A DNA stretch of 64,000 nucleotides from Enoplolaimus lenunculus (lineage: Eukaryota > Nematoda > Enoplea > Enoplida > Thoracostomopsidae): the NCBI GenBank assembly GCA_030248215.1, contig JASANG010003377.1, positions 1 to 64,000 on the forward strand, read 5' to 3'. Under the pieces are notes generated by a model that ran no database searches, was not told the origin of the DNA, and was given only the letters and a program-made list of their open reading frames with translations. Position 1 is the first letter of the stretch; the number at the start of each line of letters is the position of its first letter. Shown piece by piece: positions 12,901-28,400 of this stretch. A program made the position numbers and the translations under genes.

Positions 12901-13410
12901 GCGACGATGTTTTTTGGAAATTACGTGTCAGCGAAAGCAAAACGGTACGTTTCGGGTGCGAATTGTGGTTTAAAATTGTAATTTCTTAATGTATTTTAAC
13001 AAAATTTGCTTAAGATGTCTTTGAATTTTTAATTATCTCTTCAAGTATATAAATTCTATAGTGTCCTATTCTTCAAAACTCTTCTGCTCCGTCAATTTTT
13101 AAAAAAATTAATTTTTTACCGTCTGTTATCTTTGCCAGTTTTGGGGGCAGTGCAAAATTTTTAACTGTGAACAGCGTATAACTTGCTTTATTAGTCATTT
13201 CTGCTAGTTTCTGAGTTAATAACTGTAAACATTAATTCAGTCGAAGCCGGTAAATTCTGGATGAGCTGGTTAATTAACACAGTATGAGTTCAATCAATTT
13301 ACAATTCTGAATTCTGAAAGACCTAATTTAAACTCATTGATTCCACTGATCTTGAATTAAAATCAATTTATTGAAATTACAATCTATATGCACATATATA
13401 CACGTATATA

Positions 13411-13478
<68 letters not shown>

Positions 13479-16400
13479 ATATATATATGTGTAAAGAACG
13501 TATTTTTTAATTTCAGTGTAATCCATGTTCCACCATTTCGAGAAACGAATCGAGTTATATTTGCAAACGCAAGTCATTTGTTCAAATTGCACAATGCACG
13601 AGACTTAATTGTAACTCAGAATCCTGAACTGATTTTTGTATCACAACATCAGCCTATTGTTGGTAAGTCAAATAAGCTGTTTTGTGGACATATCGGCTCA
13701 AAGGATCACGATAAACCAGCCAACCAGCTGAGTTGTGCTGAAAATTTTGTTATGTCAATAATACTGCAACTGCAATTTTTACAGTAAGTTCAGCTGTTTC
13801 ATACTTTATCGCACTGGCAGTAGACGCTGTTCGTGCATGCAGCAACAGGATACTCCGGAAGGGGCATTCAGCCCATTACGAACCTTTTGCCTTGAAAACC
13901 TTCAACTTCGCTTTTGAGACATCTGACAGCCTTTTTTGGCCATCATGAATATTTTTATCCCCCCGTGGGCAGGTTAGCTGATTAAAGATCTGGCGCTGTT
14001 TAACATTACCTGAATAGTTTTACAGCGATAGCAATTGGTCAGCCGGGCTATTTCGCAGCAACAACAAATGCCGTTTGGTTCATTCCATTGCCCGAAGACG
14101 GAAAATCTGGTCGTGAACAAAAGGATCTGGTGTATTCATCCCTTAATGCGATTTTGGATATATCTTATGACCTGTTAAACAATCGGCTACATATTATAAC
14201 GGCGACGCAAGTAAGAAAATTTAGCCAATGTAAAAAACATGGTCGTAACAGTAGTGTAAGCATATTCCTAAACCAAAGCCTAATCCGATGCGTAATAATG
14301 AGCTTACACCTAAGCTACAAATAAACGCAGTCAAAAACTTAAGCTTACTCTATTAGCATATTTTTAAGCCTAAGCCGAAGCCTAATATTAATGAGCTTAC
14401 GCCTAAGTCTAAGCCTAAGCAAATAAAAGCAGTCAAAAACTTAAGCTTACTCTATTAGCATATTTTTAAGCCAAAGCCTAACCCGAAGCGTAACAATGAG
14501 CTTACACCTAAGTCTAAGCCCAAATCTAAGCAAAAATTAGTCAAGAACTTAGGCTTACTCTATTTCAGTCTCCCAGTGCAGCTTTGTGCCCCTGATCTTT
14601 ATGGGCCGAAAATTCGTATTACAACCCATATTTCAGAGTCAATTATTGTAAAAAACTCTCGTTTTGTGGACCTGAGGGGCAGATTTAGGACGGTTTCAGG
14701 GATGTCCCATGAACCTGCGCCTTAACCAAAAAATTATTAAATTAATAAGTCAGGAAATGCTTCGAGTAGGTCGTTTTCAATCAAATGCTTGGGTATTCAA
14801 GTTCCTTTTTACGCAAGAATATTAGACTGCAATTTTCTTTTTAGTATTAAATTAGCGCATCAAACTTAGGCCTTACTAAAATTCCAGATTATTGTCTACG
14901 AGCTTACATTCGAAACAACGTCCGTATTGGTCAACTTTGAAAACGTTATTAACAATGCGAAAATCACCTGTGATGGATTAAACGGGTACGTATTTCGCTG
15001 TTCGAGTCCTAGCGGAACCGGAACAAAATTTTCGAGGAACAATCCGTACCGTTCGAATTGTCTTAAAATAAGTACGAATTAGGCAGGTAAAATGTGACCC
15101 TGCGTTCAAGGTATTTACTTTAATCAACCGATATTGGGCGTATGCAAGGACTTCGAGGATTTTGGCCAATGTATAGAACAAAGCCGCAACAGTTGTATAG
15201 GCATGTTCCTAAACCTAAGCCTGAACCAAAGCCAATCCGCCAGATTGAGCTTATACGTAAGCCTAAGCTTAAGCAAAAAAGTTAGTCTAAGCTTGAGCTT
15301 ACTCCATTGCAGTCAGCAAACACCGTTTTGCCTCTGATCTTTTAATGGGCTATGATTTTAAACCCACCGATGTTCTTTGAACGGCATCAAATAAAAGAGA
15401 AAGTTTTGCATTCGTTTGCATTGATCAGTCCCATCTTATAGGAAGAATAAGATGTTTCTAGCTTTTAAGATTAAAACCTATTTTCCTAGAAATGCGAGAA
15501 TTTAGAACAGAATCGAGACAAACTACACAGGTATTAGTTTAGGCTTAAAAGTCTAAATTTAAGCACAAGTTAGGCCTGTGCATTTTGTTTAGTACCTATT
15601 TAAAACAGTGGCTGTGTTTCTGAAATCATACTTTTTACTTAACTTAAGTAGGCTTCTAAAAACGAAAAAATGGTGGTAAGAAATTGCTTAGAAAATACTT
15701 AAGTATATAAGTTGTACTTAAGTAGCGTTCCAGAAACTCAGGCATTGACGACCTATAATTTTAACACTCAAAAGTTTTATGTCCTTTATATTTGTTTATA
15801 ATTTGATGACTTTACATTTATTTTTAGATACATTTACTTTGCTTTTTCAAATTCTACTTCCGGAGACCAAGCCACAGTTTATCGTTTTCCGGCGGCATCT
15901 TCAATATCCGGTATTCCACACGTTCCAGAACTAGTGTTTCGCAGAGAAAAGTTCTCAATTTCTACACCGGATCAAATTGCGGATCTAACAGTGGATTACG
16001 ATCTATTTCGGTTGTTAATTGCAGAGGTAAGAGTGTTTTGGCCCATATAAAGATAAGGAGCCGACAAGTTTTCCACGGGACTGCAATACAGTAAGCTTAA
16101 ACTTTAGACTAATTTTTGCTTATGCTTAGGTATAAGCGTATCCTTACGGTTAGACTAAGGCTTAGGAATATATTTATACTACTGTTATGGTTTGGTCTAT
16201 GCATTGGCCGATGTTTTCATATCCATAGAACAGCGTCAAGTGCATTCTTAGTCATTTTCTTTAGCTAGAATTTGACCTTAATAACGTAATTTTAGAATTG
16301 AAGTATTGATACAAAGGAGGGATCTTTAGCAAGCCAAGGTTCAACACTGTAAATTTCAGTGAGTTGATTTTAACTCAGAACGAGTTGAATCACTCTGTCT

Positions 16401-19400
16401 GAGTTAGGATTATCAGAACTTAGAATTTTGAGATGATTCATTCATTGTGAATTATATAATTAACCAACTCAACTCAGAGCCAGTTAATGTTTACTGATAT
16501 TAATTCAGAAGTAACCAACTCGCTAGCTGAATTGATTCATCAACTCAATGCAATTTAAAGTGTGGTAAAACGTACTGATTATCATGCTTAACATATTTTT
16601 TGCTTCAGAACAACACTGTGTTTGCGGTGTCTTTGGTTGATCATAGCGATATTGTGAACATCGGTGAAAATCGACTTCGGCCCGGAACAAAGCGAAGCTA
16701 TGACGGAATGACAAGAATTGCAGCTGGAGGAGGTATGTTGACACAACCGCCGCCGCTAAAGGAACAAAAAATTCGACTGACACCTGGCTTTAACAATGTA
16801 GACTTCAATTAAAGATTGAGAAATTTCAACAGCTAGATTGACTATATAGATCAGTGCCGTAACAGTAGTACAAGTATACTTCTAAGCCTTATCTAAGCCT
16901 AAGCATAAGCATAAAAATTAGCTCATACCTAAGCCTAAAGTCTAAGCAAACAGATTTGCCTAAAGCGTTAGCTTACTCTATTGCAGTTCGGCAGGTAAAA
17001 CGCAATTTGACTAGGTATGTTAATACCGTTTCGATACAATACTCTTTCATAGTGATGCGAATTAATTTCATATTTTGCATATCTGTTTTATATATTACAT
17101 ATCGAAAAAAGCTTCGATTGTACATGGTACAGCTGAAATGAAACGGTTCAGCATACTATACAGTACGAATACCCCAATTCTTAACAAATTACTCAAACCT
17201 TTAGTGACGCTGTACTTTTAATGGCGTTCAGTATCGTCTGTAACCATCCGGCGCCGTCCGGCGTCGTCATCCGGCATCATTCGGCGTCGTCCGGCACCGT
17301 CTGACGTCATCCGTCACCGTCCGACGTCATCCGTCACCGTCCGACGTCATCCGTCACCGTCCGACGTCATCCGTCACCGTCCGACGTCATCCGTCACCGT
17401 CCGACGTCATCCGTCACCGTCCGACGTCATCCGTCACCGTCCGACGTCATCCATCACCGTCCGACGTCATCCGTCACCGTCCGACGTCATCCGTCACCGT
17501 CCGACGTCATCTGTCACCGTCCGACGTCATCCGTTACCGTCCGACGTCATCCGTCACCGTCCGACGTCATCCGTCACCGTCCGACGTCATCCGTCACCGT
17601 CCGACGTCATCCGTCACCGTCCGACGTCATCCGTTACCGTCCGACGTCATCCGTCACCGTCCGACGTCATCCGTCACCATTCTACGTCATCCGTCGCCGT
17701 CCGGCATCGTTCGACACTGTCCGGTTCCGTTCAGCACTGTACCACAACGCACGTTCATTGCCGCATGGCATAGCATATCAATTTGTAAACAAAAAATTCT
17801 TTGATGTGCGGCCGGCCACACGGCAAATATATCGGCACCCTTGAGCTTCTTCGAACCGCGAGAATTACGATTCTACTCTAATCTTTAATGTTTACTGTTA
17901 CAGGACGCTTCTTTTGGATCTCGTCTAAATGTTCGTCCAACGAACCAAGTTGTTTACTGACTGAAACAGAAACACCAGCAGCGCAACAAAGAGGCAAACA
18001 AATCGACGGTTATATTTTGTCGCCAGAGTACAGGCAACTAATTGATGTTGCAGTAGCGTTTGATGTAGCACCAGGTATGTTTACCCTTAAACTGGTTGTT
18101 TGCTGTGAAGCGAAGGATTTTATTTCGAGGAGGCAAAATTTTATGTAAAAGTTTTTGAAGATTTTTGACTTCAGAAAGCGGAAAATTTCCGTCAAAGGTC
18201 GTATTTTTCTCTGTGAACACTAGCAGATCCAGAGGAGGGGGCAGGGGGTACGTACTCCCCCCGTCAGAAATTTTTTGTGATAAAATGGTAAGGTCCGCCT
18301 TACCTTACAATTTTTTCCGTCAGAAAATTTTGTTACATTTTTCGCTCTCAGAAAATGTTTTGGTGATAAAATGATAAGTTACGTCCTTACAATTTTTACG
18401 TTTCATAACATTTGCCAGCCCCCCGTCAGGCATTTTTGGATCCGCCTGTGTTTGTCAAGAATGTTTCAAAAGGAAAACTTCTCGATACAGTGTCAATTTC
18501 TGCAGTTTTCGACAAATCAAAAAAACTAGTAGATTCATGCCGTATCAGCAGTAGCACTAAACCAAGCATAGATGTTAGCCTGTAAATACTTGCAATTATG
18601 GTGGTCGTTCCAGATTTCATTTTAACCAATCGCCGTGGTGGCTAAATTTAACATCCTAAAACATTCCTCGCGAAACTTTTCATTCCTGAAAACTGCTCAG
18701 TACATTTTGTTTTCGGTTCGCTCTTTAACCTTTAGCTACATCGTGTACATTGACTATCAAAAGAATGTATTTTTTGCGTAGTTACGTTGTCTTTTGTTTT
18801 GGTATGAAACATTCATTACAACAGCTGGAACGCTGCCAAAAATACGTATGTGTGGCGTAATCGCTTTAATAATACCAGTCGTAGTGGGACTACATTTATT
18901 GAGCGAAGCTCGAACGCACGTAAGCAATTAAGCTAATATGCAAATTAGCTATTAGCTAACTATTCAATTATCGGTTTCGGACGTTTGTAAACTATTTATT
19001 CAAATTCCTCGCACCCAAAAACTCTTCAGCCACTCTAATAATTTTTGGAATAATTTAAAGTCCTAATTTTGTTCTGTCAATTAAGCTAATATGCAAATTA
19101 GTTATTAGCTAACTATTAAATTATCGGTTTTGGAGGTTTGTAAACAATTTATTCAGATTCTTCGCACCCAAAAACCTTCAGTAAACCCTAATAATTATGG
19201 AAATAATTTAAAAAGTCCTAGTTTTGTCTTGTCAATTAAGCTAATATGCAAATTAGCTATTAGCTAACTATTCAATTATCCGTTTTGGTTGTTTGTAAAC
19301 TATTTATTCAAATTCCTCGCACCAAAAAATCCTTTAGTGCTGAAATTATATTGCTTTTAACCTTAAAAATTAGCGAAATATTGTAAAAAGTCTTAATTTA

Positions 19401-22400
19401 GGCTTATGAACTATGCTAATATGCAAATTATCTATTAGCTAACTGCTCAATTATCGGTTTTGGAGGTTTGTAAACAGTCTACGCAGATTCCTCGCACCCA
19501 AAAACCCTTGTATGCTGAAATTAGATTGCTTCTAACTGTAATAATTAGTGAAATAATGTAGAAAGTCCTAATTTAGGCTTAAGTAATTATGCAAATTAGC
19601 CTGTAGCTAGTAAACGGCTTAAAATTTTAAGATCCCAATGCGAGGTTAACAGCGCAGGATTATTGGTTTTCAAACCAAAAACAGTTTATGAGATTCTTTT
19701 CGGACGAACAGACGAACAGACGGACGGACGGACGGACAGACGGACATCCACCATTTGATCCCAGAGTACAAAACACAAAACCGTTTCGCGAAACTCGGAG
19801 GTTCGCTCGAAGTTTCGCTTCGCTCAATGAATAAAATGCCAAATCAGTTGCGGTTTTACTTGTTGCAGGCTATTTGGGTCCGCCTCGAAATTTCAGTGTT
19901 CATGCAACCGAAACAGCTGTAGCTGTAACTTGGGATCCGCCGGAGTCTGTGCTGTACAGTGGTAAGTTGTAAACTGGTTTGTAATGAGAGACAGTTGAAA
20001 ATTATCTGGCCAGTATACAAAAACGCTTATATCTTGGCCCACAGTTTCAAATGCGTATAGCATCTATCATCAGTTAGCGATAGGTTTTTAAACTGACGAA
20101 CATCTGCAATTGCAGTTCTCAAAATTAGTGCAGAAGTAGGGCAAATCAAACGCGAATAATGTGCTGAATTTCGAACCTCACCATGCGCTGGTTGCTAAGT
20201 GACATGACCAATCGCCAACAATTTATAGGTGCAACACACATTTGAAAACATAGGTCTTTATTGCTAGACAACCAGGAGGCAAAGCAGACGCGAATTTTAG
20301 AAGAAAACTTCGTATAGCGAGAAGCGAAACGCAATTTTAGTCTTAATTTCTAATAAAAAAATTTTGTTTTGCGCTGGTTCAGCGGTGGATTTACTTCAAA
20401 TGTCTAAAAGTTTTCACCTTTTAGAGTTCGCTACGATTCACTACAGTGTCGGAGCAGGCAAGGTTGGCTGCCCTAAAAATTCCGGGTAGGGAAACCCTTG
20501 CAAAGATTGAAATATTTTTCAAATTTTTAGTTTAAAAAATTGTTATGATGGGGGCCCTCTTTGGGGTGGGCTCCTCAAATGGGAATATGGGGGGTGGCTG
20601 TTCCGGCCCTTGCAGAATGATCAATGACGACCGCATAAATTTAAACTGGAAAAGCATAATTCTACATGGGTAAGTTTGCAAGCAACCATAACAATTTAAG
20701 CACAGTACAATATACTTTGTTAAGCCAATCCGCCGAGAACTTTCTAAATTGCGGGGATAACGTGGGGCCACACTATAAATTCCATAGAGTTGATTTTAAC
20801 TCAGAATGAGTTGAATTCACGCAAAAGCCTGAGCACTGAATTAGGTCTTTCTGAACTTAGCGATCTGAATTGATTGAACTCATTCTGAGTTAATTGACCA
20901 ACTCATCCGGAATTAAATCAGCTCAGAGTGCGTAAATATTTACTGTTATTAACTCACCAATAACCAAAAAGAACTAATTCTCACTCTGAGCAAAATTAAT
21001 CAACTCATTGGAATTTACAGTGGCAAGGATTTATGCCAACAGCTGAGTCTAAGTTCATTGTTTTTAGCTCCAGTTGAATGGCGAGCGCTGAAGTACGAAT
21101 TGAATTTACGGCACGGCGGAATACAAGTAACTCATGTTACGTTGAAACCGAACAGCTCAACGCAATTGCGCTATGATTTTGAGGCACTGAAACCGTCGTC
21201 TGTTTATGAGTAAGCCGTTTTACTCTCTAGCGGATCCTGACGGGGAAGTGGGCGGGGCGTACGCCCCCGTCGGACAATTGATTGTGATGAAATGGTAAAG
21301 TCCCTACACTGTAAATTTAAATGAGTTGATTAATCAATTCAGCCAGCGACTTGGTTATCTCTGAATTACCATCCGCAAACATTAATTCTCTCTGAGTTGA
21401 GTTGATTGTCACTGTGAGTTGAATTGTCTCTGGATGAGTTGATTAATTAACTCACAATGAATTCAACCAACGCAACATTCTGAGTTCTGATAGTCCTAGC
21501 TCAGACGGTATGTTTGAACTCATTCTGAGTTAAAATCAACTCACTGAAATTTACAGGGTATTCAGAAAATTGACACGTATAAGCATAGATTAAAAAGTGT
21601 GTTTTATAACATTTACCAGTTTGCCCGCCATCAGTAATTTCTGTTTCGCCGTAGTTTTTATTAGCCCGGGTGTGATTGCTAGCGCTTGCACTCGACGAAT
21701 CTGGCTGTTTTCTGGTTTGGTGAACCACGTTGTATGTAAATTAGTTAAATCTCAAACAAATTTCTGGTCACACCCCTGCAGTTCTGTAGCGATAGAAAGG
21801 TAACAGAAAACGACTACGTTTTTGAAGCAATAATTAAGCATAATAATTGCTGTTTTTATGGTACTTGCTCGTCGTAGAAAAACTTTTTTAAATGAAAATC
21901 TCGAGGCTCGGAATTTAAAACATTGTTTTCGTATAATTATTTTGTAAATTCATATAAATATAAACATTTTATAGTCTTTACTGAATTTTTGTATTTAAGG
22001 ACCAAACTAAAAATTAAATTCTCAATTTTTTTAGTCTTCACTGAATTTTTGAATTTAAGGACCAAACTAAAAATCAAATTCTCAATTTTTTAGTCTTTAC
22101 TGAATTTCGGAATTTAAGGACCAAACTAAAAATCAAATTCTCAATTTTTGAGCGTTAAAATTCTATCAATTATTAATTTCAGAGTCACGTTAAGCGCTTG
22201 TTGGGTCGGTGTCTGTTCTGAAAACCAAGTCAAACTATCAACAACATTTGCCAAAGGTAATTTTTTATCTTTTATTGGCTGGGTTTCTGAAATCATACTT
22301 AAGTATTTACATATGTTACACGGAAGTAATTAAGTCGCTGGCTTAAGTAAATACTTAACTTTTTGAGCAAAACAAATAAACACCAAAGGTGCACCAATCG

Positions 22401-25400
22401 TAACAACAAAGTGATAGTTCTGCTCTATATAGATCAGGCACCATTACTGTATATTTTCAATTAGACCAAGGTTAGTATGTTTACACTGTTAATCTGTAAT
22501 ATATCATATTTAGTCAGCAACTTTAACTAAGTGTGCTTTTCGAAGCCACAAAATGGTTATGTAATTGCTTAACACATGCTTAACTACTAAGTTGTACACT
22601 TAAGCGGGGTTTCAGAAACTCAGCGATAATATCTCGTAGACCAAGTTCAATTATAAACATTCTTCTGTGGGTCTAGAAAAGAATAAGCTTAAGCTTTGAC
22701 AAATTTCTTTGGTTGGCTTAGGATTAGGCTTAGGATTAGAAATATGCTCATTCTTACGTTTAGTCTTAGGCTTAGGCTTAGGAATATGCTCTTTCATGCG
22801 CTTAGGTTTAGGTTTAGGCTTAAGCTTAGGCTTAGGAATATGATCATTCATACGCTTAGGTTTAGGTTTAAGCTTAGCCTTAGGCTTAAGAATATGCTCA
22901 TTCTTACGCTTAGGCTTAGGCTTAGGCTTACAAATATGCTTATAATACTGTTCCGTCCATGTTCTTTACATTGGCCATAACACCTAAAATACCAGCCAGC
23001 CGTTGTGTTTAAGTTTCCTAACCCTGTTAACCTAAGGTATTGTTTTACTGTTTTAAACAATGGCGCAAACAGAGAAGCCAGCCTAAAACTTGCTGTGTTG
23101 TGCCGAAATGTTATTAAGTTGTGATTATTTTTAGGGTTTGATCCTCCTGGATTTATCTGTGCATCTGGTTCCATTATTGGATATTTCAACAATGTTGGAC
23201 TTCATGTTTTAAGCTCTGATCTTTCAAATCGTCGAAAATATGACGACGAAATTACAAGTATATCTTTTTAAAATATACACACATATACATAAATAATATG
23301 TATGTTTATAAACATATATATTTATCTATATATTAAAGCTGGAACACCCCACATACGTATTTTGGGCAGCGTTCCAATAAAATTTTTATTTGTATTACGT
23401 ATGCAAATTAAGATTGTATCTGCAAAGCACGACAGCTTTTCAAAAAGCATTTTTAATGTCAGTCACTTAATTTGAGGGGTCCAAGTAACAATTTAGCTTA
23501 GGGCCGGACAAACCTTAATCCAGTTGCACATGTGTACTACTACGTGTACTAGTATATATGTTGTAGCCCAAGTCGTAATTTAGCCCAACTCCGAATTGGG
23601 CTAGCTCTGCGCGTAATTACGACAAGGGCTAGCCTACGGCGAAAATTCTTTTTATGCAACAACTGTACGCCTTGTGATTCGTTTCTAGCTTAATGCCATA
23701 CTCAAATACGATTGGTTGATCCGAATTCTTTTTTTCTGATTGGCTAAATAATCGCCACCTATTGGCTACCTACCAGTTTATTTTAATGAGCAAAACGGAA
23801 TAATGCAGGATTACGACTATCGGGTAACCAATTAGAAAACACACAAATTTATGTGACATGATTCCGTCTTGGGCTAGACCAAGTCATATTTCCGGTTACG
23901 ACTAGCCAAATTCGGAATAATTCGGCTAAATTACGACTTGAGTTACGACATATATAATTAGCGTAAGTTTTCAATCGCCTAATCCGAGTCTCATTAAGTC
24001 ATAGATGATCATATTGCCAATTTGCCAATGAAATTTCAAACCAAACTAAACATTCGACACTTTAATATTTTCAGCAATTTTGCCAAAAATGAAAAGTGAA
24101 CCATCTGGAGATTTCGAAACTATTTTTGTCACGCGTTCAGGCGACGTAACTGGTGTAACCTGGAGTTCTATGGGTGGTATAAATACCACAGAGGTTCTGG
24201 GTAGCAATCAAGATACGAGGGTGCTTGGTGAAGACGTCCCAGAAACTGGTAGCTTAGCGGTTTGGGATCCTATCGGAGAATATGTGTATATGGCACAAAA
24301 TGGTCAGGTAAACAAATAGATCTGGTTTTAACTAAAGTTTCATTTAAAGTTAACTGTTGTTCAATGCGCTCGACACTGAAACCAAAATGCATCAGTGTCC
24401 AGGATACTGAAACCAAAACTGCTTCAATGTCAAAGACACTGAAGCTTTTTGGCTTCAGTATCCTGCACACTGAAGCATTTTTGGCTACAGTGTCCGTGAC
24501 ACTACTCCTCAAAAGTCACCTGGTGTACGCATGTTATTGTGGAAGCTGCATAAGTTTCGCTAAAGTGTTTCAATACTGAAGCAAACATAGGGTAAGAGAA
24601 ACACTCATGAATGGATAATCTTATTAAGACTGTGCAACTGGGTACATTCTGGGTACAAAAGTATGTACCCAGCGCAGGATACGTTTTTGGCCGGCCCCAC
24701 TTCTGATTTAGGGGGTACATTTGAACAATTCTCTCTATTTCAGATGTTGAAACATTGCAATAATGCAAAGTTGCACCCCTTCGGCTTTTAAAACCCATGC
24801 GTATTCTTAGTTTCAAATGTTAACCACCCCCTCAATAGGATGGGGTCGGTCAAAAACGCAACGCCCGGTAGTATATTTAGTACCACGGAATCTTTCCTTA
24901 GTACACACTCTTGTCAACAGTCATCATCGACTATTGCTGTTATAAACCTGCTTAATCTCGCCAGCCTGGTGTCCCGACAGTTACATCCTTATTTCCGTAC
25001 AAAACTATTGGACATTTTTGGAAGATAAACTTTTAGCCGTTTTATGACGTTCGACGCTTTCGAAGTATTTCACGGATTCATTTGTCAGAAAATTGTTAAG
25101 CCTATTAAACATAGCATTTTTCTACAAAGTTTTGAATTGATCTGGCCCATGTAAAGATCAGGAGAGGAACGTTTTTCTGTGGGACTACAATAGAGCAATC
25201 TTACGCTTTAGACTAATTTTTTGCTTAGCTTAGGCTTAGGCTTAGGCCCAGGAATATGCACATTTCTACGCTTAGGCTTAGGCTTAGGCTTAGGCCCAGG
25301 AATATGCACATTTCTACGCTTAGGCTTAGGCTTAGGCTTAGGAATATGCTCATTCTTACGCTTACGCTTAGGCTTAGGCTTAGGAATATGCTTATAATAC

Positions 25401-28400
25401 TGTTGCGCCGCTGTTCTTTACATTGGCTATAAATCTACACCCTTTTAGAGCTAAAAATTTTTTCGCACTCGCTACTTTCACTCGTATCAATATTTCAAAA
25501 TAATTCAAATATGCAACAAAACTTTTCAAAATCAGACGATTTTTTAGGCGAAAGCCGGCTGCAGCGAATTAAACATAAAATTGAAAAACTTCCGTCATTC
25601 ATATCATTCATACTGTAAGCTATTTTGCAACAAAGTACGATATTTATTGTTTTAGATTGTACGATTCTCAATTGATAAGCCAACAACAACCAAATTCATT
25701 ACATTTATAAATTCAAATCTACTGAGTATGGCTGTGTTGCCGTCTGCAGGACTGTTGATATTAGCTTCAAATTACAAATTGTGGAGCATACAACTTAATG
25801 GCCTATTTTACTCAAAGTACGTTCAAACGTTTGCCGGTATATAAGGATGTCGCTATACTTGTCGTGCGGGAACGCCCGGTGTCGTCCGCCGCCGTTTGAC
25901 GGCGTCCGCCGCCGTTTGTCGGCGTCCGCCGCCGTTTGACGCCGTCCGCCGCCGTTTGACGCCGTCCGCCGCCGTTTGACGCCGTCCGCCGCCGTTTGAC
26001 GCCGTCCGCCGCCGTTTGGCGCCGTCTGGCGTACGATGCCGCACCGTGACGCACGTTGCCACACGGCTCAGGACATCGTCAAAAGTATAGCGCCACTCTT
26101 GTGAACAAATTGGCTACTGCTGTCGATAAGCCTTGTTGGCTAGTTTTATAATTAAATGTGACAAACAACACATTATAGATAAGATACATCGTAGTACACA
26201 GAAAAATGTATTTCTGAGTGTATTCAGAAATGTATTTTCTGTGGCAAATCTGAACAGTTTTTTCTGATATTTAAGACAATTTTTCTAAAAATAACTGGAA
26301 AACGTTTATTTTCAGACTTTATTTCAAAACTTTTTTGAAAACTTTACTGTTATCACAGAAATGCTTTTCAAGTGCACCTTGCTAAATTATATTTCTTAAA
26401 TGAAAGAAATTTTTTCTTAAAATTAGAAATATTATTTTGAGTGTAATACCTGAATTAGAAGTATTAGTGAACACGGTATGTAATAACAGTCGAAAATGTA
26501 TTTTGGTGACTGTAGCTAAAATTTGAGAAATCAAAATATTATAATTGAAATTCTTGGAGTAAATGGAAACGGCACAACAACTTGTATAACATTTTCAATT
26601 TAAAGCCGAATAAGCAAATTTGTACCGCAACTATCATTCGTTAATTTTAAATTTTCAAACAGACTACTGTGTATAATAAAGTATTTTTAAAACAATTGCC
26701 GAAAACAAGAGAAAACCGCTCGTTTAAAAATTTTAGAGCCAATGTAAAGTTCAGGAACGGAACGTTTTTCTACACGACTGCAGTTGACTACGCTTCAGCT
26801 ACAGATCAATTTTTTTGCTTGAGCTCAGGTTTAGGCTTAAGCTTAGGTATCATCTCATTATTACACTTAGGCTTACGCGTAGGCTTAGGATTAGGCTTAC
26901 GAATATGCTTATACTACTGTAACGGTCCTGTTCTATACATTGGCCGAAATTAGGCTACTCGTATTACTAAATAGCGATTGGTACTACAGATATAAATATG
27001 AAAATAGTTGCACTACATTGCAACACAAACTTTTCAAAAAATGCTAAATTGTGTGTTTTTTAAAGTTTTATTTTGATTGTTTTTTTGCAGATATGTCGAC
27101 TGCGATTTTACTGCAAACATTTCTGACTGTTCGACAATAGAACAAATTGCTGGATGCGTGCAAACGAACAAAATACTGGCATTCAGCAGTAATCGCAACG
27201 GTATTCAAATGGTTGCTATTGATGCACTCAAAGGTTCCCGACAACTTCTTGGAAGCTTGGCCACGTTTCCAAGGTAGGTGAATGTTATGTTCAAGTATGT
27301 AACGTAAATGGCCCATATTCTCAAATATGTATAGCAACTATCATCAGTTAGTAATTGGTTTTCAAACTTATTCACTATTGCAGTAGTTGAAATCAAAATT
27401 GGTACACGAGTAAAGCAAAATTATACGCGAAAAAATGTGCTGAATTTTGAGCCTCAGCATTCACTAATTCCAAAGTTATAAGACCTATCACCAACTGGTG
27501 ATAGGTGCTACACACATTTGAGAATACGGGCCAATGTTTCAGCGAGATGTATCCATCAGTTGAGAAGCGATCATTTCATTTCAACAGGGTATACCATTAT
27601 GCTAAAGTCTTGCGAGTGAGCGTAGCTTGCGAGAAAATTTTTTGACCCATGGAATCTAGTAGGATATCCTGAAGCTTGTAAAAGTGGACATTTTGTCTGG
27701 CCTGTCTTAACCCTGTCACTCATAGAGTATACTATACGCAACTAAATACAAATAATATACGAGCAATACAGACACTGCGAGCAGCGTTTAACAATTCTGA
27801 CATGTATGTACAGTGCAAAATCTCCACAAGACGTGAGACGTACATAGGCTAGAGTGTCAATCTTCTATAGCTCAGTGGTCATCGTAAACGCCTCCTACTC
27901 GTGAGACTGACGATCAAATCTTATCTTGAAATTACATCTTATATGAAATTGAAAATATTCATGTGAGAAATGGTTAAAAGTTAGTAGAGATATCCGTCAG
28001 TTGTGTTCTGCTTGTGCATACCCTTAACAGCAACGGATTAGGCACGACGTGTTCGCCATAATTTTTAGCTCAGGAATGACTTTAATTATTTTATAAACAC
28101 TGTGTAGTAAGTTTATTATTAAATATGTACATATTTTGGTGAGTTCCAGTTAAGGATTTTTATTGCGAAAGTAAAATTCAGAATTAATGAAACTAAGGGT
28201 TGCGCTATACTTTTTTTGACGTCCGGCACCGTCCGTCATCCTGCGGTATCGTACGCAAATAACTCACGTACGATAATGTATGGTGACGGACGGTGACGGG
28301 CAGCGCCGTACGATTGACGCACAGTCACGGACGGCGCCGTACGGGTGAAGCACGATGACGGACGCTACCGGACGTCAAATATAGCGGAACCCTAAGGAAG

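Noticed and set aside
13785-13930. Possible exon after TTTTTACAG at 13784
   Set aside because: The open frame has no propeller pattern, and exons 9 and 10 join in phase without it.
25548-25614. Possible exon between AG at 25547 and GTAAGC at 25615
   Set aside because: Its phase does not fit between exons 19 and 20, which already join in frame with a good propeller blade.
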